NCBI RefSeq assembly: GCF_003473485.1
Contig: NC_053045.1
Coordinates: 46,294,494-46,358,493, forward strand
Origin: Medicago truncatula
Taxonomy: Eukaryota > Streptophyta > Magnoliopsida > Fabales > Fabaceae
Length of the DNA: 64,000 nucleotides
Direction: 5' to 3'
Shown: positions 12,801 to 23,814 of the stretch, piece after piece
How the letters are laid out: each line of letters opens with the position of its first letter
How positions within the stretch are numbered: position 1 is the stretch's first letter
Made by a program: the position numbers and the translations under genes
The notes under the pieces: model-generated
The model's database searches: none
What the model saw: the letters and a program-made list of their open reading frames with translations, nothing else
Told to the model about the DNA's origin: nothing

Positions 12801-12874
12801 TTATAGTTATGATTTGGCTTTAGAGATGAGATTGAAGAAGGAGAAGAAAGTGTTAGACATGTTAAGGAATGCAT
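9832..12874 (-). CDS. Nuclear Ycf23-like / DUF561 plastid protein (307 aa, nine exons)
   Basis: Minus-strand exons in coding order: 12668-12874, 12494-12559, 11877-11951, 11583-11645, 11391-11450, 10924-11013, 10716-10823, 10088-10210, 9832-9963. Every intron has GT-AG borders and every exon length is a multiple of three, so all introns are phase 0. The product is 307 aa. Residues 1 to about 50 are Ser/Thr/Leu-rich with few acids, as in a chloroplast transit peptide. The rest matches the Ycf23/DUF561 family, with GLQNFDKDNVASVVTAAEK, GGATHVDIACDPELVKLA, VEIGNYDSFYEKG, DIIQTEGGKCSNPTKSG and MCSSGLSAVTAPMAITAGA. Ycf23 is plastid-encoded in red algae and present in cyanobacteria. The barrel-like order with a late Gly-rich phosphate-binding-type loop suggests a TIM-barrel fold. 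Its biochemical function is not established. Confidence 0.9.
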
Positions 12875-13387
12875 GTTTGTGTATTAATTGCAGTTATGAG
12901 TAGAAAGCAAGAAGAAGAGTTGGATTGAGAAATACTGTGTGTTGTTGTCTGTCTATACAAGAAGAGAAGGAAAATAACAGATAAGATATGTGGCAGCTTT
13001 GAACTGTCCTGTTCTTGAGACAGATATTTTGTCTGCCTTTGAAGGGTTAATACTAAGGATGAAAATATTTACAGCACCCCCTAGTGTTGATGAATTAGAG
13101 GAGTCTAAACTCGTTTGTTTTAGATTAAAATAAAATTGATCATGTTCCTTAAGTACAACTCAATTAATAGTTGCAAAGATATTTGATGTGTTCAATCGTG
13201 AATTCAAACTCACAATTTCTCTCTTCAGCACACTTAAGATGTATGATTTGTTTCATTTTTTTTCTTCTTCTAGTAATAAGATGTATGACTTTTAGGGATA
13301 ATCTATTTAACAAAAAGTAAAATAAAAGTGATTATAAAATCTCAATTTTTAAAAATAAAATATTTTCCTTCAAAAAAAAATTTATAG
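12875..13387. other. Upstream region of the Ycf23-like gene
   Basis: The first about 100 bases on the minus strand are a purine/pyrimidine-biased leader of that gene. A TATA-like TGTATAGAC sits near 12950 on the minus strand, not convincing. Beyond 13050 the sequence is plain AT-rich DNA. Confidence 0.35.
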
Positions 13388-13389
13388 TA

Positions 13390-13663
13390 CTCCCTCCGTC
13401 TCTAAATTATAGTCGTTTAAGGTTTGTGCACGATTATTAAGGAAATGATTAATTCTGTTGATTTAAATGGTAAAATTAATATCATTTACTAAAATACCCT
13501 TATTAATTGTAGTTAGTGGTGTAGTTAAGTTGGATGAAATTCAATAAATAAAGGTATAATAATGGAAAAAAAGTAATAAATGTTGCATTGCTATTCTAAA
13601 GTGACAATTATTTTGAGAAAAAGAAAAAATGGTAAAAAAACAATTATTGTGAGAAGGAGGGAG
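13390..13663. mobile_element. Stowaway MITE (274 bp)
   Basis: Ends CTCCCTCCGTCTCTAAATTATAG and its inverted partner ending GGAGGGAG are bordered by a TA dinucleotide on each side (13388-13389, 13664-13665). CTCCCTCCGT termini with a TA target duplication are the signature of Tc1/mariner Stowaway elements. No coding capacity. Confidence 0.85.
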
Positions 13664-13680
13664 TAATATCTATTAGAATT

Positions 13681-13850
13681 TGAGCTCGGTCTAACTAAAC
13701 TCTTACAAAACCGATTTGTAAGGTCATGATTTCTCCCACTTCGGATTATATTTCATTTAGTGTGAAACTCGTCATACATCCCCTCACACCAGACACCGTG
13801 ACGAGTGTGACTTGAGTGGTGGTCCACGAGAAATTATACATGTTTTATTT
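13681..13850. repeat. Dispersed repeat with 'AACCGATTTGTAAGGT' core
   Basis: Carries the phrase about 'TCTAACTAAACTCTTACAAAACCGATTTGTAAGGTC'-type order (quoted in part: ACAAAACCGATTTGTAAGG). The same core recurs at 57735-57965 and twice at 60598-60790. All lie outside exons. The parent element is not identified. Confidence 0.55.
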
Positions 13851-13906
13851 ATACACTATAAGAAAAAAAATTAAATATAAAATTAATTTATATAATTAAA
13901 TATATA

Positions 13907-14168
13907 CTACCTCCGTCCCTAATTATAGGGCCACTTTGAAAAAAATAACGAGAATTAAGATAATGAATATTTGTAATTATTATTGTTTTTACAATTTTAT
14001 CCTTTAAGAGAGAGGGTTGGTTTATGTTTTCAACATGTTATTTATTACTGATTGAAGAAAAAGATGTATAATAAATAGGGGCATGTATGTAAAGAAATAA
14101 TTAATGGAAATAACAAATGAGTCTTATAAAAAGAGATAAAAAAGGTCTTATAATTAAGGACGGAGATA
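13907..14168. mobile_element. Degraded Stowaway-type MITE
   Basis: Left end CTACCTCCGTCCCTAATTAT and right end TATAATTAAGGACGGAGATA form an imperfect inverted repeat. The right terminus has lost bases. Flanking TA is present on the left (13905-13906). Shares the class of the intact elements at 13390 and 24976 but differs in interior. Confidence 0.65.
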
Positions 14169-14785
14169 ACATAAACAAAAATCAAATTTCTATGAAAACA
14201 CGATAGTGACTACATCTTTGAACAAGAATAGTGTCGTCTTCAGTAAGATCTACTAATGACCAATAGTTGGTATTATGATTGTTGTTTTACCCTCTGTAAT
14301 AGCAGTAAGCATCCAGACTTTTCATCATTACCCAATTGTGTGACAATTAAAGAGGATGGTTATTAGTTACATATCGCTTTAATTTTGGAATTATAAGAAC
14401 TGCTACATTCACGTAATTAATCAGAAAGAAGAATAAATTAAATCAACCCATTTTATTTAGTTTTGCACCCCTCAAGACATATGTACACACGCATAAAAAT
14501 GTATAGGATACCCCCAGGCCCCAACTAGTAATAACTTTGTTCACAAAGACCCCAGCTCCATCGATGAATGATATTTAGTTTTTTTAAGTCAATAATATGG
14601 GTCCCACTTATGGGAGTCAAACAATTACTTATGTTAGTTTCATGTATTTTAGTTTTGTCCAGTGCGTAAGTAAGTTGGTTTTGCCGTAAGGACGGAAAAG
14701 GTTGTTTTTCACTATTTAATTTAATTAATAAATCTTATTTAATCCAATGATAAGATTTATTGATTCAATAGTAAAAACGAACTTG
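14169..14785. repeat. Fragment of the 20.6/30.6-kb duplicated block
   Basis: At 14225-14285 the order 'gtcttcagtaagatctacta' followed by 'ttggtat-atgattg', then 'tttagttttgcaccc' near 14457, repeats phrases found at 20727-21120 and 30636-31040. It is a rearranged, partial copy without the membrane-protein gene. The rest is AT-rich intergenic DNA. Confidence 0.5.
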
Positions 14786-15300
14786 TGTATAATGCAAAAC
14801 CTATCTCACTTGTGCACCATAAAATAAAGTTGTACTTGGTTATATTATGTGATTTGGTTTCTACTTTGAAGTTTTTACTATTTTTGTTATTACATATGTT
14901 TACTATAAACATCAAATTAAGATTATGTATGATTAAGTATCTCCATTAAACGCATATGCCACGTCAAACAATGAAACAATTTTACCAGTACACGCAATAA
15001 ATTGTATATGCATTATAGTAAGAGCAAATAGATCCATTAAATAGCAATTGATAAACCACATTCCACTAATAAACATAGTGCATTTGAGACATTGATGATA
15101 AAATTGTGTCAATTCATATTAACCGCTTCAAATGAATCCATATTCCATATACAATTTTACAAGTTTATATCTTCTAGAAAAATTAAAATTGAACGTTTAA
15201 TTTAGAAATGGAGAGAGTGGGAGATCTATGATGAGTTGGAGATATCCAAAATCATGGTGTCTGAAACGAAGAGAAAAGGTAGGCCGTATAAATGAAATTT
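14786..15300. repeat. Duplicated segment A (paralogous to 36478-37075 and 39510-39670)
   Basis: Shares a long series of phrases in order with 36478-37075: 'taatgcaaaacctatctcac', 'ttgtgcaccataaa', 'aaatagcaattgataaa', 'ccactaataaacatagtgca', 'ggagagagt', 'gatatccaaa', 'atggtgt'. The first about 160 bases are also matched at 39510-39670. A possible first exon of the gene at 16421-19086 (15254-15278) lies inside it. Confidence 0.75.
15254..15278 (+). other. Candidate first exon (MVSETKRK-G) of the next gene
   Basis: ATG GTG TCT GAA ACG AAG AGA AAA G is followed by GT. The single leftover G joins in phase with the GA that opens the exon at 16421, giving MVSETKRKGLSTSHVLSL. The paralogous segment at about 37000-37040 has GC in place of this GT. 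Phase agreement alone has a one-in-three chance, so this is a hypothesis. Confidence 0.3.
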
Positions 15301-15849
15301 ATTAAGAATCTACTAAACGGTACATTCATGCATTGGTTTTGCTGTTATCATAGCTTACTGTGCTGCTTGTAGAAACTTTATTGCAGATTTTTATACAGGA
15401 GATTTCGTTGCAACTGTATTGCACGGTTTGTGATAGTTTTTGTGGCTAGAGAGTATATATAGTTTGTGCTGTGTAGGCTTGGTAACACAGAATTTTGCCA
15501 TTTTGCATTGTTCGAGTGCAGTTTGCGTTATCATCCTATGCTTGAAATTGTTGTTCTGCATTTTGAGCTCCAATTGGCCTCATTGAAGTCTCAAGGGTGA
15601 CTTAGGCAACAAGAGGTCTGGTTGATAACAAGATCAAATAATAAACTATACCAATGGATCAACAATGTTGAGGAAAAGCTTGAAATATGAGGTTTGTGTG
15701 ATTCGCATATTTTTGAAAATATTAGCTTGAAATATGAAAGAAAAATGATATAATGCTATGAAATACAGTCCTTAAGACTAGTAAGTTTTGAGATCATTGG
15801 GCTATGCCTAATGATGCAAGAGACTTACAGAATCTGCTAATAGTTTCTT

Positions 15850-16140
15850 TAGAAAGACACTCAAGCAAGCAAACCCAATGTGATTCACAAATTAGCATTA
15901 ATCTTTCTGTGGATATTGCCATTAAAAAAAATCTTTCAATGGATTTTTTTTTTTTTTAATCTTGAAGCATTAATCTTTTCAAACAAAAATGTTTACAATG
16001 AACTCACTTGGGACCCTTAAATATATATGATTAATATATCCAAACATAGGAACTGAAAATACTAAAGTGGTTTTGAATGAACATAATTGAAATTACAAAA
16101 GCTAAAAAGCTTTGATTACAGGTTATGCCATGCCAGGAAT
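15850..16140. repeat. Internally deleted copy of the 20.6/30.6-kb duplicated block
   Basis: Matches 20590-20720 ('atgtgattcacaaat', 'tcttgaagcattaatctttt', 'aaacaaaaatgttta') and then jumps directly to the part matching 21115-21220 ('cccttaaatatat', 'gaaattacaaaagctaaaaa'). About 400 bases present in the 20.6-kb copy are missing, and so is the membrane-protein gene. Confidence 0.7.
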
Positions 16141-16420
16141 CTGACCCATAAACAGTAAAAAAAGTTGATATATTATATAAATTTTAAACTAGAAAGTAAT
16201 TCCTTTCTTTAAGGGAAAATGAAGAGATACCATTAATTAGTTAACCCATCAAATTTTAAACTGATTGCTTCTGTACTGTTAAAGTACAATCATACAAAGG
16301 ATTATGGGGATGAACACAAGTTTAATGAGAGGAAAAGGTCAACATTGAATTTGTTTTACTTTCATAATACACTTATTTGTCAACTAGTTAATGATTTATC
16401 ATTTTTATTGTGCATCACAG

Positions 16421-19086
16421 GATTGTCAACTTCCCATGTGTTGAGTTTGGTAATGGATAAACTGTACAAGCAATTTGTTGAGAAAGATATCAGAGATTTT
16501 GAAGCATTCCATGTTGCTATTCTTGATACCTTCATGTAAGCATGAGCTTCCAATGAAAAATTCTTGCCTCTGAATGTTTAGGAAAAGAAGATAATTGAAA
16601 ATAATATTTAATAGGAAGGTTATGATTAAGACTTATGAATTATGATAATATGCTAATTTGATTGAATCCATAACCAATAGTTATAATTGAGAAAGTATTT
16701 TTAATTGATTTTTTTGACAAAGATATAATGTCAATTGAGTGGTGAGGGAGACTTTAGGAACTGATTCAACATTGAAAAAAAAATAGATTTTAAATTTTGC
16801 ACAGATTCAATTTATTTTAACATCTAATCACACCTATAGAAACACCGGCCCGTGACAACATTACATTTATTAGTTCGAGTTTATTTTGACTCAGATATCT
16901 CAAGCAAGCTCTCGGTAAATGAAGAAAAACATGGTTATGAGGAGAGATTCCACTGAAGGTGGTCAGTCTGGATCTACGATATAGATTAGTCATCATCAAA
17001 GACGGTGAATACATGACACCTATAACATAGTTAGAAAAAACCACAATGAAGCATGATAAAGCGTAGCTTGCACTCTCACAATTTGGTTTCACATTATCAC
17101 CATAACGAAGAGTTATACTTATATAATTAAATTTTATGCAGCTCTATCAACATGGCTGTACCAGGGAAGCATTATTATGCCCCATCCTATAAGGATGTAA
17201 AGGTTTGTAATTTTCTCGTACAATTTGTAGTCAATTGCTCGTATCTTGTGAAGTTTCTTATACATTTAAGGTAATAGTTTAATCTTCATTCAGTAACAGT
17301 TCAGAAACTTTTACATTTTGTGAGAGTTAACTTAAAATTAGATTTCTGCAGAATCGTGGCACGATTGCTGGGCATCGTGGCACGATTGGAGGTTTCAAGT
17401 TTGAGGCAAAGCACTGGAAAAATCGTGGCACGATGGGGTCGCATCGTGGCACGATGGTGCGTTGGCGGCGAAAAACAGAAACATATTTTTGAGTGCAGAT
17501 TTGTTCCAAATTTTAAGCGATACTTTTACTATAAATATAGACCTTGTATCAGAGCAAACTTTGAGAGGGAGATAGAGGGGGCTGAAACAATGGTTTAAAA
17601 AGGCAACAACAAAACTAGGGTTTGTATAGAGTTTGTCTCTTCGGAACAAACACTAGGGTTTGTGGGTTGATTCACCTTGGGAAACACTATTAGGATTGAG
17701 TCTCTTGGTTACGGGAAGAGGCTGGGACTTTGGGTAGAATTAGGCTGGAGACTTATTCTTGTAACCCATTGATTTCTCTTTGTAACGATACTCATCATAT
17801 AGTGGATCGGAGGGCTGCTCTCTCCCCCATACTAGGTCAATTTGGACCGAACTGGGTCAACAAATTCTTTTGAGTTCTTCTCTTCTTTTTGTTCTTCTCG
17901 CCGTTGTTTTCTACTTTTGGCTTGTATTTAATTGTTCCATACAATTTGTTTTAGTTGCTTGATTATCCCTTGCTCCACACATCAAGTTGTTATTGGTGTG
18001 TTTTTCGATTGAATTCACAACACATTTTATTTCAATTTAAGTTAAAATTTAAACTACGTATAGTGTAAAATATGTTTACACCTAAAAAAAACCAATTATC
18101 TTTGATATTTAAATTTTACCTTTTCACTCACCTTTTTTACTTCAAGTTTCTATATAAGAAGGGAGACTCGAGAATCCCACTAGGTGAGAAGTCTAAGAAG
18201 GGTAGATGTGCTGACTTGATTAGCCTTGAAAGCAAGAAATTGTTTTCAAGACTTCTGTTCGAACCTTTAGTCTGTTGCACCGGTTTTCTGAGGTATGGTT
18301 CTTTTTGGATCTTATGTCTCAATTCAAAATCAATGTGGGACTTTCTGTTGTTCCGGAGTAGTGGCCCCCCACTTTTCCATAGACGGCTATTTTGCCCTCG
18401 AGTCCATTGCAACGCTTTTCTGAGGTTGGTCCGCTTTGTGTCTTATGACTAAGCCCTCACAGTTTTGTCCTTAGAGGAGTGTTTGTCTTTATAAACTACT
18501 CTTATTCTAAATTCTCAAACAATGTGAGTCTTTTTGCTATAACCAATCACTCACATATTTTTGCATCATGCAGGAAATTTTCGAACAATGGAAAGAAGCT
18601 AATGAGGAAGCCAAAGAGAAGATGTTTGCAGACTTCATGAATAAGAATGTGAATCTCAACAAAGTAGATGAATCTATGATAATCGCTGGAATAGTGGCAC
18701 CACCAGCAGCCATAGTGGCTAAAAGAACAGGACAAACAACATTTCCTCAGCTAAAATTTATGAATGTCATTCCTGATGTTATCTTTGTTCCCTCAGCTAC
18801 AGTTTTGGCTCTCATTGCTGTCAAAATTTTAAGGTTAATGTTCATAGCAAACACCGCATCAAAGGGTGCAACAAGGTCACTTGTTAATCATGTAATGGAG
18901 CCCTCAAGTGTGGATAACATTCATCCATTTGCAGCTGAAACTGCATCAGATCATTCACAACAAGACATGCCAAAAACTGCATCAGATTCAAATGCACAAC
19001 AAGAGATAATAAAAACTGCATCAGATGCACATCAACTCACGCCTAAGGGAAATTATTGTGCTTTGTGTAAAAAAGTCCATGACTAA
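16421..19086 (+). CDS. Plant-specific protein of unknown function, 5' end uncertain (three clear exons)
   Basis: Clear exons: 16421-16535, 17142-17202, 18574-19086, joined by GT-AG introns in frame. The readable product is about 229 aa, or 237 aa if the candidate exon at 15254 is real. It begins LSTSHVLSLVMDKLYKQFVE, continues with AVPGKHYYAPSYKDVKEIFE and a helical, charged stretch, then a conserved-looking AGIVAPPAAIVAKRTGQ and a hydrophobic segment VIFVPSATVLALIAVKI that could be membrane-inserted. The C-terminus has three TASD repeats and ends YCALCKKVHD with a Cys pair. I recall similar conserved hypothetical proteins in other plants but cannot name a function. The last intron (17203-18573) contains a solo LTR. 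No obvious ATG exon directly precedes 16421. Confidence 0.7.
17319..18022. mobile_element. Solo LTR (704 bp, copia-like) in an intron
   Basis: The segment begins TGTGAGAGTTAAC and ends TTCACAACA, the TG...CA of an LTR, and is bracketed by the 5-bp direct repeat CATTT (17314-17318 and 18023-18027). No primer-binding site or internal retroviral-type region follows, so it is a solo LTR left by recombination. The 3' part (gatcggagggctgctctctc, then actgggtcaacaaattctt) resembles ends of Ty1/copia LTRs. It lies between exons 17142-17202 and 18574-19086. Open frames here (17320-17649) are artefacts. Confidence 0.8.
17353..17455. repeat. Four copies of the near-palindrome ATCGTGGCACGAT
   Basis: Identical 13-mers at 17353-17365, 17374-17386, 17422-17434 and 17443-17455. 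They are spaced 21, 48 and 21 bases apart, so they form two pairs. The 13-mer is palindromic except for its central base. It lies in the 5' fifth of the solo LTR. Confidence 0.9.
18150..18480. repeat. Unassigned intronic insert with internal repeat
   Basis: GC content rises here relative to the intron. The phrase TTTTCTGAGGT occurs at about 18284 and 18416 followed by similar text (tttttggatcttatgtctc and ctttgtgtcttatgact), a degenerate direct repeat of about 133 bases. It may be a transposon fragment. The opposing open frames at 18072-18452 and 18137-18412 have no motif. Confidence 0.4.
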
Positions 19087-20585
19087 CCGTTAGAGACATA
19101 CATGAACCTGTTTGTGTATATATGCTATTTTATGTTTCAATCTACTACCAAAGAAGTAAATGGTAGCCGTAAGACCGGCCTTTTTATCATCATTGCCAGT
19201 TGTGTTGTGTGTGGAAATGAAAATGAAAAATATAGACTGGTGCCTCTCGTTAGGGGTGTGCATGGTTTAAAACCAAACCAAATTTATGGCAGTTTGGTTT
19301 CTAAATACCGTTTTCATAAAAACCAACTTTTTTCTAAAACTGATTCAGGTTAGCCAACAAGGATGTATGATATCATAGTCGCAGAAATGAAATGTCATTT
19401 TATTAGTAACCAAATGTTATTTTCTATTCTCCCTCCAAACCAAAACTTCACCTTTCATCAGAAATGCAAACGATCGCCGTTCTTTTGCATCGTTTACCTT
19501 AATTAGTTTCTCTACTGGTCCTACCCATGTCTTCGTGTTGTCGTGCCCTCGTATCCCCATCAGCTTTTGTCATTCAAATTAAGGGAAATGACCAATCTAT
19601 AAGTAACGGAAGAAAAGTTAAGGGCTTCTCATCATGCTTTTCTATATTATAGGGGGATATCAATGTTTTGGTAAAGCAATTGAATATCAAACAAATTTCA
19701 ATGAAAATGAATTGCTGTACTCCTGTTATATATCTTGTTAGTATTGAACATGAAATTGATAAGGATGAACCATTTTTGAATATATAGCTTGATAAGGATA
19801 AAATAAAAATAAAAAATAAAAAAATCACGATGAAGTGAATCATAATCATGCTTTCATCCTTCTATAAATAACAACATATCCTGATCAATCCCATTTCTTA
19901 GCAAGACAAGATGTTAATGCCGTTCCGACTGCGAGTCTCCCTAGTTTCAGAAGAAACTGAATTCACAAATATAATTCACTTAATATCATATAAGATGCTT
20001 TGATGATCACTCACAACTATATATGCTTTCCAATGTAACATTATCCAAAAGTACTTGACAATATATATAACATCATCACAAAAATATTTTTAGCAGCCGA
20101 AAGGTTTTAAACAACGGTCGCGTTCAAGGTCCAGGTCATGTATATGATTTCACCATTTCGGCTGTTACAGATATTGTATTATAGATTGCGGTTGTCGCGC
20201 TGTGAATTAATCACAACATTGCACAACTTTTAAACAATGATAGGAATGTAAATAACTTAACCTAGAGATAGATTTGGAGTTCTAAACTAGATAAGGAAAT
20301 AACATTATGTAATTTATAATCAAGTATGTAGTAAAAATATGATTTTCATCTATCTTAATTGAAAAGATATTCAGATTTGGTGTCTATTGTCATGAACGAC
20401 ATTCTTTTGCGGCCGTAATGGTGTTTCGTCGCGGCTGTAACAGCGTTTCGTCTTGATTTTTGTTCACTCTGTGAAAACGGTAACCGGTAACGTCGGCTAC
20501 CTATACTTTTTGTCGCCGCCTTTTTCTCGGTAATGGACCATTTTTTAAAACCTCTAAGACTAGTATCAACGATATAGTAGAGCAA
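19087..20585. other. Intergenic stretch with repeat debris
   Basis: Contains 'taggggtgtgcatggttta' (about 19251), a phrase typical of dispersed plant repeats, and a GC-richer patch at 20395-20540 with 'gcggccgtaatggtgtttcg' followed by 'gcggctgtaacagcgtttcg', two variants of one unit. A similar 'cggctgttacag' lies at about 20159. No gene is supported. Confidence 0.45.
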
Positions 20586-21299
20586 ACTAAATGTGATTCA
20601 CAAATCAGCATTAATCTTTCGGTGGATATCGCCATTAAAAAAGATCTTTCAATAATTTTATTTTTTTTAATCTTGAAGCATTAATCTTTCAAACAAAAAT
20701 GTTTGCAATGAACACTCACTTGGACAATGTTGTCTTGAGTAAGATCTACTAATGTCAATGGTTGGAATGATTGTAGATATTGGTTGGTTAATATGATAAT
20801 TGTCATGTGTTTTATATCACATAATGGATATTTTGTTGCTTCACATAACAAATGTTAAACTCTTTCAATGGAAAATATCATTTTCAAGTTTGTCATATAT
20901 CAAGAATTGTCCTCGTTGTTACAGTCTAGTAGTTTTGTATGAAGACATTTTATATCGTGTTTCCACCATATGGCCATTAGGTAGGGCACTTATCTAATAA
21001 AATAAAATTACTTTGAATTATGTTGGGAGTGAGAGAAGGTAATAATATAATTCATCCAAAACTCATCCTCTTTGATTCAAAAAATTTGATGATCAACTAA
21101 TTTTCTTTAGTTTTGCACCCTTAAATATATGTGATTAATACAAACTTAGGATAAGAAACTAGAAATACTAAAGCAGTTTTGAATGAACATATAATTGAAA
21201 TTACAAAAGCTAAAAAGCATTGATTGCATTGAGTAGGAAGTTAGAAAAATAGTACATTACCCTTACATTATATATGAGAGAGAGAGAGAAAGGTGAAAA

Positions 21300-21524
21300 T
21301 CAGAAGCTGCAACCACAACAAAGGTAAAAGAAGCAGAGGGTGAGAACAAGAACAACAGCCTCAAAGGCAGAGACAACCTTAAAAACAATATCTTCCATGA
21401 ATGAAACCGGCGAAGTAAGTCTGTTCCACCTGAATCCTGATGAAGATTGCCACAAAAACTTCAACCTCAATGTTTCCTTCTTCAGCCTCTTCAACAACGA
21501 TCTTTTCTTCTCAACCATTGACAT
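21300..21524 (-). CDS. Small single-pass membrane protein, copy 1 (74 aa)
   Basis: Intronless. The N-terminal half is strongly basic (EKKRSLLKRLKKETLRLKF). The C-terminal third is hydrophobic, VVSAFEAVVLVLTLCFFYL, followed by CCGCSF, giving a tail-anchored topology with a Cys-rich end. Plant genomes hold many such short proteins ending in a hydrophobic Cys-rich tail; no function is known to me. A minus-strand TATA box (TATAAAG) lies about 50 bases upstream. The nearly identical paralog at 31185-31406 differs at 8 residues plus one single-residue gap, while the plus-strand frame is less conserved, supporting the minus-strand reading. Confidence 0.75.
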   Translation of the reverse strand: MSMVEKKRSLLKRLKKETLRLKFLWQSSSGFRWNRLTSPVSFMEDIVFKVVSAFEAVVLVLTLCFFYLCCGCSF

Positions 21525-21571
21525 TCCGTTTTTCTCTTTGATTATTTAAATCGATTTTGCGCGTTGTGGGA

Positions 21572-21578
21572 CTTTATA
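21572..21578 (-). promoter_or_regulatory. TATA box of membrane-protein gene copy 1
   Basis: Minus-strand AATATAAAGT about 50 bases before the ATG at 21524. The matching position of the second copy also has a TATA box. Confidence 0.5.
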
Positions 21579-21856
21579 TTGTATTGAGGAGAAAAGGAAG
21601 CTTCCCCGTTACTACTCTTTTTCGATGGGAGAAAGAAAAAGTGAAAGTAGGGAATATAGTTGACAAACAAATGTTTCCTTAACAGGGCAAATGTTCACAA
21701 GTTCTTTTTCTAACTTCTGTTTAAAAATTGCGTGTTTATGATTAAGATTTAAGACTATTACAAATGCTTATCTTGTATTATTAAGATACAATTTCTTTTT
21801 ATAGTTTTTTTAAGATACTTGTTAACACGATTTTATTAATAATAATACTCATTTTC

Positions 21857-21995
21857 TATCCCGTAAGTTTATGTCAGTTGATAGAGATATTGCATATTAT
21901 ACGTAGAAGTCGGAGTTCGAACCTCGAATACCTCACTCCTTCATATTTGAATGCGTGAGCTCTAACCACTAGCTTATTTGACCCAAAAAAATTAA
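21857..21995 (+). mobile_element. tRNA-derived SINE with 13-bp target duplication
   Basis: A-box-like GTAAGTTTATGTCAGTTGATA and B-box GAGTTCGAACCTCG are followed by an A-run. The flanking direct repeats AATACTCATTTTC (21844-21856 and 21996-22008) are identical. Family matches the element at 41518. Confidence 0.85.
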
Positions 21996-22019
21996 AATAC
22001 TCATTTTCCCTAAAAAAAA

Positions 22020-22227
22020 AAAAAAACTCCTTTTACAATAACACGATATACATTTATCTTAGTTAAAAAAAAAGAGCAAAATATACAGTTTAGTTATAGA
22101 AAACAAGTATTGCCTTCATCTCTAAGTATAAGATTTTTTTTTTTTTTTTGCAAACTTTGTTGTCCCTTTTTCTTAGACTTTCTTCGAATATCAAGGTGTA
22201 TTAATTAACTTTTCGCAAAAATACCCA
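22020..22227. other. Low-complexity intergenic DNA
   Basis: A- and T-runs only. Confidence 0.4.
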
Positions 22228-22602
22228 GGGCGTGTTTGTTTCAAGTTTACCAAATTTAATTTTAGAAATAACATTCCTTGGAATATAAAGATGAGAATTT
22301 AATTCCAAGGTATTTAGAAAAAATATGTTTGGTTAACTTTTTTTTTTTTTGAGAGAATGTTTGGGTAACTTTATAATATTCTTAGAAACCATAAAAATAG
22401 GAATTATAATAGGTAACTACATATGAATTTATTACCATCTCCATGAGAACTTTATTCCCACCCTTTTCCTTGGGAAATTTTTTATATTCCCGGAAACATT
22501 TTATACATGGAATAAAATTTAGTAAACTTATTACAAACATAGACATGTATATTTCTATCATTTTATTCCCGAATCAACAAATATAACTTTAGACAAACAC
22601 AC
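22228..22602. mobile_element. Short TIR element, copy 2
   Basis: Same family as 2961-3311. Starts GGGCGTGTTTGTTTCAAG. The right end AGACAAACACACC is decayed. It contains a small T-rich insertion near 22340 with a partial duplication of the flank (tttggttaac / tttgggtaac). Confidence 0.6.
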
Positions 22603-23814
22603 CAGGTGATGATCAAAAGAAGAGAAATAAAATATCACTCGTTTTCCTAGCTCTCTTAGCAATTGAAGAATATATAGTTTTACATAAAGAATCTATATTA
22701 TTGATTAATTTAATGCAAAAAAATAATTCAAAAAGAGATTTTGTTATTAGTAAGCAAGTACAAATTAGTTTGAGTTTCTTTTTAATGAAAAATATCTAAA
22801 ATTTCATCTCTAAATTAATAAATATTAAAATAAATTTTATTTGTATATAATTTGTTGCAAACGGACCCTATTTATTTACTAAAAAAAGTCAATATATTTT
22901 TTTCTAATGAAATGACCTGCCCTTAAGTCAGTCATCGCTTAGTACAAGAAAATAATAAGTCATTTTTTATTCATATGTAAAAATTTTAAAGCTAAATAAA
23001 TAATTGAGATGAAGGCTGAATGGAATTGAAAGAATTTTTTTAAGGACTTTTTTAAGAGAGTCGATTGTCAAGTTCTAAGTGTGTGACGTGAGTTCGTATG
23101 CGCGTCATGTGTGAGAGGTTAAGATCCTCTCCATTTATAACTTTTTAGACTTCTAATTCTAGACACCTTTTAGGGTTTTTTTTCTCTAGCTTTTTAGTTG
23201 AAGACATTTCTATCATAAACCTTATATAGGAATTGGATTGGAAACATGTTCCATCCAATAAGAAAAGAGAAGATTCGAGGAATTCTTTCTTCAAAAAAAA
23301 AAAAAAGATTCGAGGAATTCTAAATCGAAAGAAATGCTAGGGTCATATGAAAATCTGGTTAGCCAAAAAGAATGAAGAAGCAACAAGAGCAGTTGTCATC
23401 CTAGAGATGCGAGACATTCCATGCATGATTATGAAAAGTTTGACAACTTAAGAGGACGTGTCTTTTGGGTTCCAACATGTGTATCCAGTCTCATTTGATA
23501 TCAAGAATTTAGTCCTTACCTCTTTAAGGAACAACCATGTGTATCGTGAAGTAAACTTTTATACACATAGGTTTGCTAATATGAGGATAACAAGTGGAGA
23601 TGGTTTGATTATTTATGATGTTTGTCCTTATCTATCGGACAGTTTTTCCTTGCTGATGTTGCTAAAGTTATCTCTTTTGGTCAAGATGATCCTAAAGTTT
23701 TAACTATGTGTTTAATTGCTTAATAATTTTCTTTTTCCTAGACGTATACTCTTTCTTATTCAAAAAAAAAAAAAAAAAAACTCCAATAAATATATTTTTT
23801 TTTTTGTCTAAGTA
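22603..23814. other. Intergenic stretch
   Basis: AT-rich. Contains 'aagattcgaggaattct' twice near 23270 and 23307, separated by an A-run. The frame at 23458-23703 is open but not recognisable. Confidence 0.4.

Larger units (their letters stand above)
20590..21600. repeat. Duplicated block D1 (paralog of 30580-31560)
   Basis: About 1 kb shared in order with 30580-31560, including the small membrane-protein gene and its promoter side. Shared phrases include 'gacaatgttgtctt', 'ataatggatattttgttgct', 'tctttagttttgcaccctta' and 'gaagctgcaaccacaacaaa'. Orientation is the same in both copies, about 9.9 kb apart. Confidence 0.85.

Noticed and set aside
17320..17649. Frames on both strands repeating IVAR or IVPR
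   Set aside because: Products of the ATCGTGGCACGAT repeats in the copia-like LTR.
21340..21549. Plus-strand frame opposite the membrane-protein gene (also 31225-31551)
   Set aside because: The minus-strand frame has the TATA box, a coherent basic-plus-membrane design and better conservation between copies.
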